DNA from: Aquincola tertiaricarbonis
GTDB taxonomy: Bacteria; Pseudomonadota; Gammaproteobacteria; Burkholderiales; Burkholderiaceae_C
Assembly (NCBI RefSeq): GCF_023573145.1
Contig: NZ_CP097635.1
Coordinates: 3,038,001-3,102,000 of the forward strand
DNA: 64,000 nucleotides
Direction of reading: 5' to 3'
Every line of letters starts with the position of its first letter. Within the stretch, counting starts at the first letter, position 1. Positions 25,788-34,685 of the stretch are shown piece after piece. The notes beneath the pieces are model-generated. The model was not told the origin of the DNA. It worked only from the letters and a program-made list of their open reading frames with translations, and ran no database searches. The translations under genes were made by a program, and so were the position numbers.

Positions 25788-25841
25788 GCAGGTCTCCTCT
25801 CGTTGTGGGTCGAGGCTAAGCAAAGGCCGCCCTCACGCAAA

Positions 25842-25856
25842 ATGGTCTGTGTCCAT
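25842..25856. promoter_or_regulatory. Candidate LysR operator (T-N11-A dyad)
   Basis: ATGGTCTGTGTCCAT is a perfect ATGG/CCAT dyad with a T-N11-A core, placed centrally in the 114-base gap between the divergent TctC operon and LysR gene. This is the position and shape expected for the regulator's recognition site. Confidence 0.5.
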
Positions 25857-25901
25857 GGCGCGCATCGACGCGGCCCATACATCGGGGGATAACCCTTCAC
25901 C

Positions 25902-26873
25902 ATGCGATTCAACAAGCTCGACCTGAACCTGCTCGTCTGCCTGGATGCCTTGCTGACCGAGCGCAGCATCACGCGAGCGGCCGAACGGGTGCATCTGTCG
26001 CAGTCGGCGATGAGCAATGCGCTGGGCCGGCTGCGCGACTATTTCGAGGACGACCTGCTGGTGCAGGTGGGCCGGCAGATGGAGGTGACGCCCCGCGCCA
26101 CCGTGCTGTGCGAAGCGGTGCGCGACGTGCTGGTGCGCATCGAGACCTCGCTGTCGGCGCAGCCCGAGTTCGACTGCACCTCCACCACCCGAGAATTCAA
26201 GATCTTCGTCTCCGACTACGGGATGGAGGTGCTGATGCCCGAGGCGCTGGCCCTGGCGTCACGCCAGCGCAGCCGGGTGCGCTGGCGGTTGCTGCCGCAC
26301 ACGCCGCAGCCTGCACGGGCGCTGGAGCGCGGCGAGGCGGATCTGCTGGTGGTGCCCAAGGCCTACTGCTCGGCCGATCACCCGACCGACACCTTGTTCC
26401 ACGACGAGTTCGTGTGCGTCGTATGGAAAGACAGCAGCCATGCGCGTCTCGGCGTCAATGCCCAGCGCTATGCCAACGCCCGGCATGTCGCCATGCAACC
26501 GCTGGACGCCGACCAGCCCTTGTTCAACCACTGGTTCGTGCAGCAGTGCGGCATCCACCGCCAGGTGGAGGTGAGCACCTACAGCTTTGCCATGCTGCCT
26601 GCACTGGTGGTGGGCACCGAGCTCATCGCCACCGTGCACGCCTGCCTGGCCCGGCGCGTCCAGCCGGCACTGCCCATCGTGCTGCTGCCGATGCCGGTGC
26701 CCATGCCCGCCACCGAGATGACCATGCAATGGCACAAGTACCGCACGCGCGACCCCGGCCTGCTGTGGTTGCGCGATCTGCTGCGCCAGGCCGCTGGCCG
26801 CATACCCCATGCAGTGCCGGCGTGCGCCCTACCCGCTGCAGCGCCGCCGCTCGGCATGGACCCGATGGTGTAA
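25902..26873 (+). CDS. LysR-family regulator, NodD-like subgroup
   Basis: The 323-residue protein opens with MRFNKLDLNLLVCLDALL and SITRAAERVHLSQSAMSNAL, the pattern of the NodD/NahR/LinR subgroup of LysR regulators, which usually respond to aromatic or chlorinated compounds. A substrate-binding domain follows (about 90-300). The last 20 residues are an Ala/Pro-rich extension. It is divergent from the TctC-amidohydrolase-GlcG operon, with a T-N11-A dyad in between, so it likely activates that operon. Start ATG 25902 is preceded by a GGGGGAT stretch. Confidence 0.92.
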   Translation: MRFNKLDLNLLVCLDALLTERSITRAAERVHLSQSAMSNALGRLRDYFEDDLLVQVGRQMEVTPRATVLCEAVRDVLVRIETSLSAQPEFDCTSTTREFKIFVSDYGMEVLMPEALALASRQRSRVRWRLLPHTPQPARALERGEADLLVVPKAYCSADHPTDTLFHDEFVCVVWKDSSHARLGVNAQRYANARHVAMQPLDADQPLFNHWFVQQCGIHRQVEVSTYSFAMLPALVVGTELIATVHACLARRVQPALPIVLLPMPVPMPATEMTMQWHKYRTRDPGLLWLRDLLRQAAGRIPHAVPACALPAAAPPLGMDPMV

Positions 26874-26882
26874 TCCCGCCGC

Positions 26883-27362
26883 ATGGGTGAACACATCTCT
26901 CTGGACGCGATCGACCGCAAGCTGCTGGAGCTGGTGCAGGCCGATGCCACCACGCCGCTGGCGCAGCTGGCCGAGGCGGTGGGCTTGTCCAACACGCCGT
27001 GCTGGCGGCGGCTGCAGCGGCTGAAGGAGGCGGGCGTGATCACCCGCCAGGTGACGCTGCTGGACCCGGAGAAGATCAACGTCGGCGTGACGGTGATCGT
27101 CAGCATCCGCACCGCGGTGCACACCGAAGAATGGTTCGAGCGCTTTCGCGCCACCTGCGAGGCGATCCCCGAGGTGGTGGAGTTCTACCGCATGAGCGGC
27201 GACGTGGACTACCTGCTGCGCGTGGTGGTGCCCGACATCAAGGCCTACGACGCTGTGTACAAGCGCCTGATCGCCGGCACCCACCTGCACGACGTGAGCT
27301 CCAGCTTTGCGATGGAGCAGCTCAAGTACACCACCTGCCTGCCGCTGAAGTACGCCAACTGA
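26883..27362 (+). CDS. Lrp/AsnC-family transcriptional regulator
   Basis: A 159-residue protein with the AsnC-type helix-turn-helix at about 8-60 (LAQLAEAVGLSNTPCWRRLQ) and the RAM ligand-binding/oligomerisation domain after it (VIVSIRTAVH, SGDVDYLLRVVVPDIKAYD). Lrp-family proteins are octameric or hexadecameric regulators responding to amino acids. It begins nine bases after the LysR stop but is convergent with the cysteine desulfurase fusion; some Lrp relatives (for example DecR/YbaO types) sense cysteine, so a connection is possible but unproven. Confidence 0.92.
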   Translation: MGEHISLDAIDRKLLELVQADATTPLAQLAEAVGLSNTPCWRRLQRLKEAGVITRQVTLLDPEKINVGVTVIVSIRTAVHTEEWFERFRATCEAIPEVVEFYRMSGDVDYLLRVVVPDIKAYDAVYKRLIAGTHLHDVSSSFAMEQLKYTTCLPLKYAN

Positions 27363-27370
27363 AGTACGCC
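27345..27370 (+). repeat. 12-bp direct repeat spanning the Lrp stop codon
   Basis: CTGAAGTACGCC occurs at 27345-27356 and again at 27359-27370, just across the TGA stop of the Lrp gene. It looks like a small tandem duplication of the 3' end. Confidence 0.7.
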
Positions 27371-27379
27371 GACTGATCC

Positions 27380-29656
27380 TCAGGCCGGCAGCGGTTCGGC
27401 CCCCACCCCCACCGGTGCCACCGCACGCGGCCACAGCGCCAGGCCGCCGGCCAGGCTCCAGGCGTTGGCATGGCCCAGCCGGCGCAGCGCGCGGGCGGCC
27501 TGCGCGCTGCGGTTGCCGCTGCGGCAGTAGAAGATCACCGGCGTGCCGGCCGGCAGCCGCAGCCAGCGCGGCAGCGCATTGAGCAGCTCGGGCAGCGGCA
27601 CCTGCTCGGCGCTGGCGCCGGCCCCGGGCAGCCGCAGGCCGCCCATCTGCTGCTCGGTGGCTTCGCGCACGTCTACCAGCACCGGTGCGGGCGCCGCCCC
27701 CATCAGCGCCAGCAAGCGGTCGGCCGGCAGGCCCACCGGTTCGCTCGGCGGGCAGCCGTCCACCCGCGCGCCGCAGGCCAGGGTCTGGTAGGGCGTGGGT
27801 GCCAAGTCGCGCTCGATCTGGGCCTTGCGCGTGACAAAGGCTTCGTCGCTCAGCGTGCCGTCCAGCACGCCGCGCAGCAGCGGCTGCACGCGCAGCTCGC
27901 CGGCCAGCGTGCAGGCCTGCTGGTCGTCGTCGTCATGGCCGGGCAGCAGCAGGGTGTGGCGGCCGACCGCTTGATCGAGCATGCGCAGCGAGGCGGCATA
28001 GGCCATCGCATCGCTCTGCGCAAGGTCGCTGCGGCCCAGCGCGCCGGGCAGCACCGTGTCACCCACGAAGGCGCAGCGCAGGCCCCCCTCGGCGTCACGC
28101 AGCAGGTAGGCCGTGGCATCCAGCGTGTGGCCTGGCACCGCCAGCCGGGTGAGGTTCATCGCGCCCAGGTGGATACGCTGCACATCGGCCGGCCAGCCCA
28201 GCGGATCGGCCGGCGCCTCGCCCGGTTGCTGCATGTCCAGCGCCTCGCGCAGCAGGCGGGCCGACGACGCATGGTCGCCATGGCTGTGGGTGTCCAGCAC
28301 CGCCACCACCTTCAGGTCGCGGCATTGCACCCAGCGCAGCAGCTCGTCGGTCAGTTCAGGCAGCGGGTCGATCACCAGGCACTGGCGGCTGGCGGCATCG
28401 GCCACCAGGTAGCAGCAGGCCCCCTCCACCACGAAGCGGTTGAGCAGCGGCGGCGCAGCGCGCCCGGGTGCCAAGGCCGGCAGCGCGCCATGGGCGCGCA
28501 ACGCCTGGCCGCAGGCGCGGATGCGGGCGCAGGCTTCGTCGATGGCGGCGGCGCTTTCGGCGGCGCCGAAGGACAGGCGCACCGCCGAGGCGGCCTGCGC
28601 CGCCGGCACGCCCATGGCGCACAGCACCGGGCTGGGCTCGGGCGTGCCGGCGCTGCAGGCGGAGCCGCCGCTCATGCGCAGGCCGGCTGCATCGAACACG
28701 TCCAGCAACTGGCGCGAAGGCACGCCCGGCACCGAGAAGTTCAGTGTGGTGGGCAGGCAGGCCGCAGGGGGCGCGTTGAACACCAGGCCGGGCAGCGCCT
28801 CGCCCAGCGCGGCCATGAGCCGCGCGCGGTAGTCGGCCAGCGTGGCGGCGTCGCAGAAGGCCTCGCCCTGCTCCAGCGCGCGCAGCACCGCGCCCAGCGC
28901 GGCGATGCCGGGCATGTTCTCGGTGCCGGCACGCAGCGCCGATTCCTGGCCGCCACCGGCCTGCAGCGGCGTGAAGGGTGCGCCCTCGCGCACGTACAGC
29001 AGGCCGGTGCCCTTGGGTGCATGCAGCTTGTGGCCGGAGAACGGCGCATAGTCGATGCGCCGCTCCGCCAGCCGCAACGGCAGCTTGCCCAACGCCTGCA
29101 CCCCGTCCACCAGCCACAGCGCGGCGCTGCCTTGCAGCACGGCAGCGATGCCGTCGAGGTCGCTGATGACGCCGGTTTCGTTGTTGGCGGCCATGGTGCA
29201 CACCAGTGCGGCCGTGGGCGCCTGCGCCTTCAGCCAGGCCAGGTCGTGGCGGCCATCTGACCCCACCGGAATGGCGCGTATCGGCCAGTCCAGCCCCAGC
29301 ACCGTGCACCAGTGCTGCAGCGCCTGCGGCACGGCCTTGTGTTCGGTGGCGCCATACAGCAGCTGCGGGCGCACCACCGCACCCGGGCGCAGCGCCGCCC
29401 GCGCATGCACCAGGGCCGACAGCACCGCCGTCTGGATGCCTTCGGTCGCGCCGCTGGTGAACACGATGCGCCCGCTGCCCACACCCAGCACCCGGCGGGC
29501 GGCGCCCCGCGCCTCGTCCAGGATGGCGCGGGCCTTCAGGCCGGCGATGTGGGTGCTGCTGGGGTTGCCGAAGTCGGCGGCCATGGCGGCCAGCGCGGCC
29601 TGGCGGGCCTGCGGCAGCACGGCGGTGGTGGCGTTGGCGTCGAGGTTGATTTCCAT
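27380..29656 (-). CDS. Cysteine desulfurase - metallo-beta-lactamase - rhodanese fusion
   Basis: This 758-residue protein fuses three sulfur-handling modules. Residues 1-390 are a class V PLP cysteine desulfurase: His106, PLP lysine Lys210 in SGHKLHAPKG and persulfide cysteine Cys334 in GSACSAG. Residues about 405-620 are a metallo-beta-lactamase fold of the persulfide dioxygenase/glyoxalase II group: THSHGDH with His457, His459, Asp461 and His462, plus His510, Asp533 and His574. Residues about 640-750 are a rhodanese with Cys711 in CRSGNRS. All three active sites look intact. A plausible path is cysteine sulfur to enzyme persulfide, then transfer or oxidation to sulfite or thiosulfate. No isc, suf or fdx gene is adjacent, so it is not the housekeeping Fe-S enzyme. 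Confidence 0.9.
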   Translation of the reverse strand: MEINLDANATTAVLPQARQAALAAMAADFGNPSSTHIAGLKARAILDEARGAARRVLGVGSGRIVFTSGATEGIQTAVLSALVHARAALRPGAVVRPQLLYGATEHKAVPQALQHWCTVLGLDWPIRAIPVGSDGRHDLAWLKAQAPTAALVCTMAANNETGVISDLDGIAAVLQGSAALWLVDGVQALGKLPLRLAERRIDYAPFSGHKLHAPKGTGLLYVREGAPFTPLQAGGGQESALRAGTENMPGIAALGAVLRALEQGEAFCDAATLADYRARLMAALGEALPGLVFNAPPAACLPTTLNFSVPGVPSRQLLDVFDAAGLRMSGGSACSAGTPEPSPVLCAMGVPAAQAASAVRLSFGAAESAAAIDEACARIRACGQALRAHGALPALAPGRAAPPLLNRFVVEGACCYLVADAASRQCLVIDPLPELTDELLRWVQCRDLKVVAVLDTHSHGDHASSARLLREALDMQQPGEAPADPLGWPADVQRIHLGAMNLTRLAVPGHTLDATAYLLRDAEGGLRCAFVGDTVLPGALGRSDLAQSDAMAYAASLRMLDQAVGRHTLLLPGHDDDDQQACTLAGELRVQPLLRGVLDGTLSDEAFVTRKAQIERDLAPTPYQTLACGARVDGCPPSEPVGLPADRLLALMGAAPAPVLVDVREATEQQMGGLRLPGAGASAEQVPLPELLNALPRWLRLPAGTPVIFYCRSGNRSAQAARALRRLGHANAWSLAGGLALWPRAVAPVGVGAEPLPA

Positions 29657-29813
29657 GCCGCCATTGTCGAAACCAGGGGGCGCAGGCGGGTTGCGTTGTT
29701 GCTGCTGAATCGCCGCGTTAGGAGAAACCTATTCCTGCAAGCACCGACCCTGCAAAAATCCATTCCTTCAGTTTCTGAGGCCTACTGTGGGCTTCCGCCA
29801 CCTCCGCGCATCC

Positions 29814-32714
29814 ATGTCCAGCTTCACCGCCATCGGCACCCAGCACTACCCGGCCCTGCAGGCCCAGGTCACCGTCTACCAGCATGCGGCCAGCGGCGCG
29901 CGGCATGTGCACATCGCCACCTATGACGAGGACCGTGCCTTCCTCATCGCGTTTCCCACGCTGCCCCTGGTGGGCGACGGCCGCGCCCACGTGCTGGAAC
30001 ACCTGCTGCTGTGCGGCTCACGGCGCTACCCGGTGCGCGACCCGTTCTTCTCGATGATGAGCCGGTCGCTGTCCACCTTCATGAACGCGATGACCTACCC
30101 GGACCGCACGGTCTACCCGTTCTCCACGCCCGACCGCACCGACTACTTCAACCTGATGGACGTCTATCTGGACGCCACCTTCTTCCCGCGGCTGGACCCG
30201 CTGGACTTCCGCCAGGAAGCCTGGCGCCCGGTGCTGGAGGGCGGCCAGCTGCAGCTGCAGGGCGTGGTGCTCAACGAGATGAAGGGCAACTACGCCGACC
30301 CCGGCCGCCACCTGTACCTGGGCCTGAACCGCGAGCTGCTGCCCGGCAGCACCTATGCGGTGGACTCGGGCGGCGACCCGCTGCAGATCCCAGGGCTGAC
30401 GCATGCCGACCTGGTGGCCTTCCATGCCGAGCACTACCACCCATCGCAGGCGGTGTTCATGACCTGGGGCGACATGGACCCGGCCGAGGTGCAGCAGCGC
30501 ATCGAACGGCAGGTGCTGTCGGCCTTTGCCGATCGCCGCGCGCCCATTCCCGCGCCCACGGTGCAGCCCTGGAGCGGCCTGCGCGAGGTGGTGATCGACG
30601 TGCCCGCCACGCCGGCCTCGCAGCACGACCACCGGCTGCAGATGGCCTGGCGCCTGGGCAGCGAGGCCGACCTGGACGCGGTGATGCGCGCGCGCCTCTT
30701 GGAAACCGTGCTGCTGGCGCAAGGCGGCGGCATGCTGCGCGAAGCGATTGAGGCGGCCGGCTTCGGCCGCCTGTCGGACCACACCGGCCTGGACGCCTCC
30801 ACCACCGAGATCCTGCTGCACGTGGGCATGGCGGGACTGGAACCTGCGCAGCTGGCCGATGCCCGCCGCCTGATCACCCGGACGCTCGAGATCGCGGCCG
30901 CCACGCCGCTGCCGCCCGAGCTGCTGCAGGCCGGCGTGCGCGAGCTGCGCTTTGCCGAGCGGCGCAACGTCAAGGGCGTGCAGCGCTTGATCGGCCTGGC
31001 CCAGGCCGCCGTGCGCCACCAAGACCTGCTGGCGGTGCTGGACACCGACGCCGCGCTGGCGCGGCTGGAGCAGGCCATCACCGAGCCCGGCTTCGTGCAG
31101 CGGCAGATCCAGGCCCTGCTGGGTCCGCTGCCCACGCTGGTGGCCCACATCCGGCCCGAGCTGCAGTTCCTGGCCCGCCGCGACGAAGCGGCCGAGCGCT
31201 TCACGCAAGACTGGCAGGCCCGCATGACGGCGGACGAGCGCGCCACCATCGAAGCCGACAGCGCCCGCCTGGCCAGCCACCAGAACGCCGAACAACCCGA
31301 CCTGGACGCGGTGATGCCGCGCATCCAACCCGCCGACGTGGAGCGGCAGGCGCGGCCGCTGCTGCCGCTGGCCCCGGCGGTGTGGCAAGACCATGCGCTC
31401 TCGCTGCCCACCAACGGGCTCAGCCATGGGCTGGTCAAGTTCGACCTCAGCGCCGCGCCCGAGGCCGACTGGCCCTGGCTGGACCTGCTGGCCGAGCTGC
31501 TGCCGCAGCTGGGCGCCAACGGCATGAGCCACCAGGCCGCCGCCACCTGGCGTCGGCTGCGGGTGGCGCAGATGCGGCTGCAGGCCAGTGCGCTGCAGGT
31601 CATCGACGGCAGCGCGCGGCTGGAAGTCACGCTGCAGATCGATGCACTGCGTGAAGAACAGGCCGGCATCCCCGAGGTGGCGGCGGCCTGGCTGCAGGCG
31701 CCCGACTTCGACGACACCGAGCGCCTGCGCTACCTGTTGCAGGAGCGGCTGCAGTCGCGCCTGGCCAACCTGGCCGACGAGGCGCCGCAACTGGCCATGG
31801 CCGAAGCCCGCGCGCAGGCCCAGGCCAGCGCCCGCATCGAGCGGGCGGTGCACGGCCTGCCTTCGCTGGCCTTCGAAGGGCAGCTGCAGCAGGCACTGGC
31901 GCAGCCTGAAGGCCTGCAGCCGGTGCAGGCCGCGCTGCGCCGCGTGCATGCGCTGCTGCTGCGCAGCCCGCGGGTGCTGCTGTGCGCTGGCATCGAGGGT
32001 GATGCCGCCCGCCTGCTGGACGGCCTGAGCACCTGCCTGGGCCCGGCGCCCACCGCGGCCGCCCCCGCAGCCACCCCCGCCACAACCCTGGGCGGCCAGC
32101 CGGCGCCCGGCCAGGTGACCCAGGGCGTGCTGGCCCCGGCGCAGGTGAACCACTGCAGCGCGCTGTGGTCGGTGCCTGCGCTGGGCCATGCCGACGCGCC
32201 TGCGCTGGCCGTGCTGGCCCAGCTGCTGCAGCAACAGCTGCTGCACCCGCTGCTGCGTGAACAAGGCGGTGCCTATGGCGCCCATGCCGCCTACGACGCC
32301 GCCGGCGGCGTGTTCCTGTGCGCCAGCATGTCCGACCCGCGGCTGGCCGCCACCTTCGCCGACATGCAGACGGCGCTGGACGAACTGCAGACGCGCGAGT
32401 TCACGCCGGTGATGCTGGACGAAGCCATCCTCAGCGTCATCAAGCGGCTGGACCCGCCGGTGCGTGGCCTGGCCCAGCTGGCCAAGGCCTGGCATGCCGG
32501 CCGCGCCGGCGTCACCGATGCGCAGCGCGCCGCCTTCCGCCTGGGTGTGCTGGGCTGCAGCCTGGACGACCTGCGCCGCGTGGCCCGCCAGCACCTGCCG
32601 TGGTCGGCGGCCCACCGCGCCGCCGCTCTGGGCTGGCCCGACCAGGACAGCGCCGGCCTGCAGGTGCTGGACCTGATGCAGCGGGCCCGCGAGGCCGGCC
32701 TGGCCACGGCCTGA
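29814..32714 (+). CDS. M16C family zinc metalloprotease (presequence-protease-like)
   Basis: The 966-residue protein matches the PreP/M16C peptidase family, which has four homologous domains forming a closed chamber around unfolded peptides. The inverted zinc motif HxxEH is His59-Val-Leu-Glu62-His63, and the third ligand is Glu154 in VVLNEMKG. The SRSLSTFMNAMTYPDRTVYP block is strongly conserved in the family. No signal peptide is evident, so it probably degrades peptides in the cytoplasm. The ATG at 29814 is preferred to a GTG at 29787, which would add nine residues; neither has a strong ribosome-binding site. Length agrees with the family (about 970). Confidence 0.93.
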   Translation: MSSFTAIGTQHYPALQAQVTVYQHAASGARHVHIATYDEDRAFLIAFPTLPLVGDGRAHVLEHLLLCGSRRYPVRDPFFSMMSRSLSTFMNAMTYPDRTVYPFSTPDRTDYFNLMDVYLDATFFPRLDPLDFRQEAWRPVLEGGQLQLQGVVLNEMKGNYADPGRHLYLGLNRELLPGSTYAVDSGGDPLQIPGLTHADLVAFHAEHYHPSQAVFMTWGDMDPAEVQQRIERQVLSAFADRRAPIPAPTVQPWSGLREVVIDVPATPASQHDHRLQMAWRLGSEADLDAVMRARLLETVLLAQGGGMLREAIEAAGFGRLSDHTGLDASTTEILLHVGMAGLEPAQLADARRLITRTLEIAAATPLPPELLQAGVRELRFAERRNVKGVQRLIGLAQAAVRHQDLLAVLDTDAALARLEQAITEPGFVQRQIQALLGPLPTLVAHIRPELQFLARRDEAAERFTQDWQARMTADERATIEADSARLASHQNAEQPDLDAVMPRIQPADVERQARPLLPLAPAVWQDHALSLPTNGLSHGLVKFDLSAAPEADWPWLDLLAELLPQLGANGMSHQAAATWRRLRVAQMRLQASALQVIDGSARLEVTLQIDALREEQAGIPEVAAAWLQAPDFDDTERLRYLLQERLQSRLANLADEAPQLAMAEARAQAQASARIERAVHGLPSLAFEGQLQQALAQPEGLQPVQAALRRVHALLLRSPRVLLCAGIEGDAARLLDGLSTCLGPAPTAAAPAATPATTLGGQPAPGQVTQGVLAPAQVNHCSALWSVPALGHADAPALAVLAQLLQQQLLHPLLREQGGAYGAHAAYDAAGGVFLCASMSDPRLAATFADMQTALDELQTREFTPVMLDEAILSVIKRLDPPVRGLAQLAKAWHAGRAGVTDAQRAAFRLGVLGCSLDDLRRVARQHLPWSAAHRAAALGWPDQDSAGLQVLDLMQRAREAGLATA

Positions 32715-32725
32715 ACGGCTTTGAA

Positions 32726-32749
32726 GCCGGCCCCTGCCGCGGGGCCGGC
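32726..32749 (+). terminator. Perfect 9-bp GC hairpin after the M16C gene
   Basis: GCCGGCCCC (32726-32734) pairs perfectly with GGGGCCGGC (32741-32749) around a six-base loop, starting 12 bases after the M16C stop codon. The stem is typical of an intrinsic terminator but no T-run follows, so it may instead protect the 3' end or separate expression from the aminopeptidase gene that begins 67 bases later. Confidence 0.5.
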
Positions 32750-32815
32750 CGGCCTGCATTAACCTCGCCCGTACCCTTGCCCGTACCCCCGCACCACCGC
32801 AGCACTTTCCTGACC

Positions 32816-34621
32816 ATGGACACACGCAGCTCCATCCATCGCGCCCGCATCCAGGACGCGCAAGCCGCCCTCGCCCGCCACCAGCTGGCCGCGGTGCTGG
32901 TGCCTTCCGCCGACCCGCACCTCTCGGAATACCTGCCCGAACGCTGGCAGGGCCGGCAGTGGCTGTCGGGCTTCACAGGCTCCATGGGCACGCTGGTGGT
33001 CACCCGCGACCAGGCGGCGCTGTTTGCCGACAGCCGCTACTGGGTGCAGGCCGAAGCGCAGCTGGCCGGCAGCGGCATCGAGCTGGTCAAGATCGCCACC
33101 GGCGGCTCCACCGCGCACGTTGATTGGCTGGCCCGCGCCTGCCAGGCTGGCGACACCGTGGGCGTGGACGGCAACGTGCTGGGTCTGGGCGCCGCGCAGC
33201 AGTTGCGCAGCGTGCTGCAGGCCGCCGGCGTGCAGCTGCGCACCGACGTCGATCTGCTGCAGGAGCTGTGGCCCGACCGCCCCGGCCTGCCCGCCGCGCC
33301 GGTGTATGAACATGTCGCCCCGCATGCCACGCTGCCGCGCAGCGCCAAGCTGGCCCTGGTGCGAGAGGCCATGGCCCGCCACGGCGCCACGCACCACCTC
33401 ATCTCCACCGTCGACGACGTGGCCTGGCTGCTGAACCTGCGCGGCGCCGACGTGGACTACAACCCGGTGTTCCTGGCCCATGTGCTGCTGGCGCCCGCAG
33501 GTGCCACGCTCTTCATCGCCGAAGGCAAGCTGAGCCCGGCGCTGGCCGCCACGCTGCAGGCCGACGGCGTGGCCGTGGCGCCTTATGACCAGGCCGCCGC
33601 GGCCCTGGCCGCGGTGCCGGCCGATGCCCGGCTGCTGCTGGACCCGCGCCGCACCACGCTGGGCGCGCGCGAGCGGCTGGCCTGCGCGGTGGTGGAAGCC
33701 ATCAACCCCAGCACGCTGGCCAAGAGCCGCAAGACCGAGGCCGAAGCCGCCCACATCCGCCAGGCCATGGCCGAAGACGGCGCGGCAATGTGCGCCTTCT
33801 ATGCCCGCTTCGAGGCCGCGCTGGCCCGCGGCGAGCGGCTGACCGAACTGACGGTGGACGAATGGCTGGCCGAAGAGCGTGCCCAGCGGCCCGGCTGCAT
33901 CGGCCCCAGCTTTGCCACCATCGCCGGCGTCAATGCCAATGGCGCGATGCCGCACTACCGCGCGCTGCCCGAATCGCATGCGGTGATCGAAGGCGACGGC
34001 CTGCTGCTGATCGATTCCGGCGGCCAGTACCTGGGCGGCACCACCGACATCACCCGCGTCTGGGCCATCGGCCAGGTGACGGCCGAGCAAAAACGCGACT
34101 ACACCCTGGTGCTCAAGGGCACGATGGCGCTGAGCCGCACCCGTTTTCCGCGCGGCACGCCGGGCCCGATGCTGGACGCCATCGCCCGTGCGCCGCTGTG
34201 GGCCGAGGGCCTGGACTACGGCCACGGCACCGGCCACGGCGTGGGCTACTTCCTCAACGTGCATGAAGGCCCGCAGACCATCGCCAAGGCCGTGCCCGAC
34301 GCGAACATGGCGATGGAGCCCGGCATGGTCACCAGCATCGAGCCGGGGCTGTACCGGCCGGGCCAATGGGGCATCCGCATCGAGAACCTGGTGCTCAACG
34401 TGCCCGCGCCGGCCGCCGGGTTCGGCGAGTTCCTCGACTTCGAGACGCTGACGCTGTGCCCCATCGACACCAGCTGCATCGACCTGGCGCTGCTGCGCGA
34501 GGACGAATGCGCCTGGCTGAACCACTACCACGCCACCGTGCGCGAGCGGCTGCTGCCGCTGGTGCAGGGCGAGGCGCGTGACTGGCTGCTGCGGCGCACG
34601 GAGCCCGTGAGAATGCCGTGA
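32816..34621 (+). CDS. M24 family Xaa-Pro aminopeptidase
   Basis: The 601-residue protein has two creatinase N-terminal domains followed by a metallopeptidase M24 domain, the three-domain layout of eukaryotic-type cytosolic aminopeptidase P (XPNPEP1-like, about 600 residues) rather than the shorter E. coli PepP. The metal ligands are visible: two aspartates in LLIDSGGQYLGGTTDITR, the histidine in GTGHGVGYFLNVHEGP, and glutamates in TSIEPGLY and IRIENLVL. It releases an N-terminal residue preceding proline and would complement the peptidase encoded just upstream. The ATG at 32816 begins the conserved region; longer in-frame starts lie inside the M16C gene. Confidence 0.93.
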   Translation: MDTRSSIHRARIQDAQAALARHQLAAVLVPSADPHLSEYLPERWQGRQWLSGFTGSMGTLVVTRDQAALFADSRYWVQAEAQLAGSGIELVKIATGGSTAHVDWLARACQAGDTVGVDGNVLGLGAAQQLRSVLQAAGVQLRTDVDLLQELWPDRPGLPAAPVYEHVAPHATLPRSAKLALVREAMARHGATHHLISTVDDVAWLLNLRGADVDYNPVFLAHVLLAPAGATLFIAEGKLSPALAATLQADGVAVAPYDQAAAALAAVPADARLLLDPRRTTLGARERLACAVVEAINPSTLAKSRKTEAEAAHIRQAMAEDGAAMCAFYARFEAALARGERLTELTVDEWLAEERAQRPGCIGPSFATIAGVNANGAMPHYRALPESHAVIEGDGLLLIDSGGQYLGGTTDITRVWAIGQVTAEQKRDYTLVLKGTMALSRTRFPRGTPGPMLDAIARAPLWAEGLDYGHGTGHGVGYFLNVHEGPQTIAKAVPDANMAMEPGMVTSIEPGLYRPGQWGIRIENLVLNVPAPAAGFGEFLDFETLTLCPIDTSCIDLALLREDECAWLNHYHATVRERLLPLVQGEARDWLLRRTEPVRMP

Positions 34622-34685
34622 GGATTGGGCAGCAGCCGCTGCCTAAGCTGGGGCTCTGACGGTTTTTCCACCGATGGAGTTGCCC

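Noticed and set aside
30018-32825. 935-codon open frame antisense to the M16C protease
   Set aside because: Composition dominated by Gly, Gln, His and Arg; no motif; the sense strand encodes a complete metalloprotease.
34628-34643. GGCAGC-AGCC-GCTGCC hairpin after the aminopeptidase gene
   Set aside because: Six-base stem with a four-base loop and no T-run; short GC hairpins are frequent by chance here, so it is not listed as a terminator.
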